Assembly: GCF_025753795.1 (NCBI RefSeq)
Contig: NZ_JAOWPS010000002.1
Location: 1,124,501-1,188,500 of the forward strand
Reading direction: 5' to 3'
DNA from: Mesorhizobium sp. YC-39
Lineage (GTDB): Bacteria; Pseudomonadota; Alphaproteobacteria; Rhizobiales; Rhizobiaceae
DNA: 64,000 bases
Part shown: one piece after another, positions 63,874 through 64,000 of the stretch
Layout of the letters: each line of letters begins with the position of its first letter
Position numbering within the stretch: the first letter of the stretch is position 1
Made by a program: the position numbers and the translations under genes
Notes under the pieces: model-generated
The model's database searches: none
The model's input: the letters and a program-made list of their open reading frames with translations, nothing else
What the model was told of the DNA's origin: nothing

Positions 63874-64000
63874 GCAAACGGCGCAAAGCAAGCCGGGCGG
63901 CATTCGGCAAGCGATAGCAGGTCTCGAGAGACGAACCGTACGGCCCGGAGAGAAGCCCGATATCAGGCAGATTGGGCCTTGTAACCTGCCTGTGCAGCCG

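Noticed and set aside
63874..64000. tRNA gene at the right edge
   Set aside because: A GGTTCG-like stretch occurs on the minus strand, but no cloverleaf or acceptor stem can be formed.

Overview
The window is chromosomal DNA of an alphaproteobacterium of the order Hyphomicrobiales, most like Mesorhizobium or a close relative. This rests on the GC-rich codon use, a GapR-type DUF2312 protein, CTTGAC-type sigma-70 promoters, the obgE-proB-proA-nadD / rsfS-rlmH-envC-ctpA layout, a livHMGF operon ending in a DUF6867-type gene, and palindromic repeats typical of rhizobial intergenic DNA. I saw no transposase, integrase, phage gene, CRISPR array, tRNA or rRNA. The species call is inference.

Layout. 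1-6.5 kb: the tail of a MotA/ExbB-like channel gene and its MotB/OmpA-like partner, a small secreted protein, an M32 carboxypeptidase, an MsbA-like exporter and rpmE. 6.5-13 kb: a TetR/NmrA divergent pair, a SelW-like protein, YebC, an ArsR-controlled SRPBCC-VOC-VOC-SRPBCC operon, and TerC. 13-18 kb: 6S RNA followed by 5-formyl-THF cyclo-ligase and a YmdB-like phosphoesterase on the minus strand; then MoxR ATPase, GNAT and VWA genes, and msrB. 18-31 kb: arsenate-reductase-like phosphatase, GapR, pyruvate carboxylase and a complete branched-chain amino acid ABC transporter (livHMGF-DUF6867-livJ). 30.6-34.6 kb: a hydroxyproline degradation cluster with a divergent GntR regulator. 34.6-47 kb: accessory genes, including two overlapping lipoprotein phospholipase genes (A2-like and D-like), methylmalonate-semialdehyde dehydrogenase, an AraC/flavoprotein pair, and alr-dadA. 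46.8-64 kb: a conserved housekeeping run on the minus strand (rplU-rpmA, obgE-proB-proA-nadD, rsfS-rlmH-envC-ctpA-deacetylase-rppH). It is split between nadD and rsfS by MscS, an ECF41 sigma module and an MFS gene.

How genes work together. The four hydroxyproline genes form a route from hydroxyproline toward 2-oxoglutarate semialdehyde, probably switched by GntR at two TGATATATCA operators. The ArsR operator lies exactly in the spacer of the operon promoter and over the regulator's own -10 region, and the arsR transcript is probably leaderless. The ECF41 module has a textbook TGTCACA-N16-CGTC promoter in front of its carboxymuconolactone-decarboxylase-like partner gene.

Most unusual observations: (i) a ~140-bp element present in two full copies and one core copy, each directly 3' of a minus-strand gene, with compensatory changes in its stems; (ii) the same helix-hairpin-helix tail on a Lys/Ala-rich linker in both LivG and ribosomal protein L21; (iii) a REP-like palindrome that has become the coding start of a D-amino-acid oxidoreductase; (iv) the PLA2/PLD lipoprotein pair; (v) two copies of a 158-bp inverted repeat with 50-bp arms.
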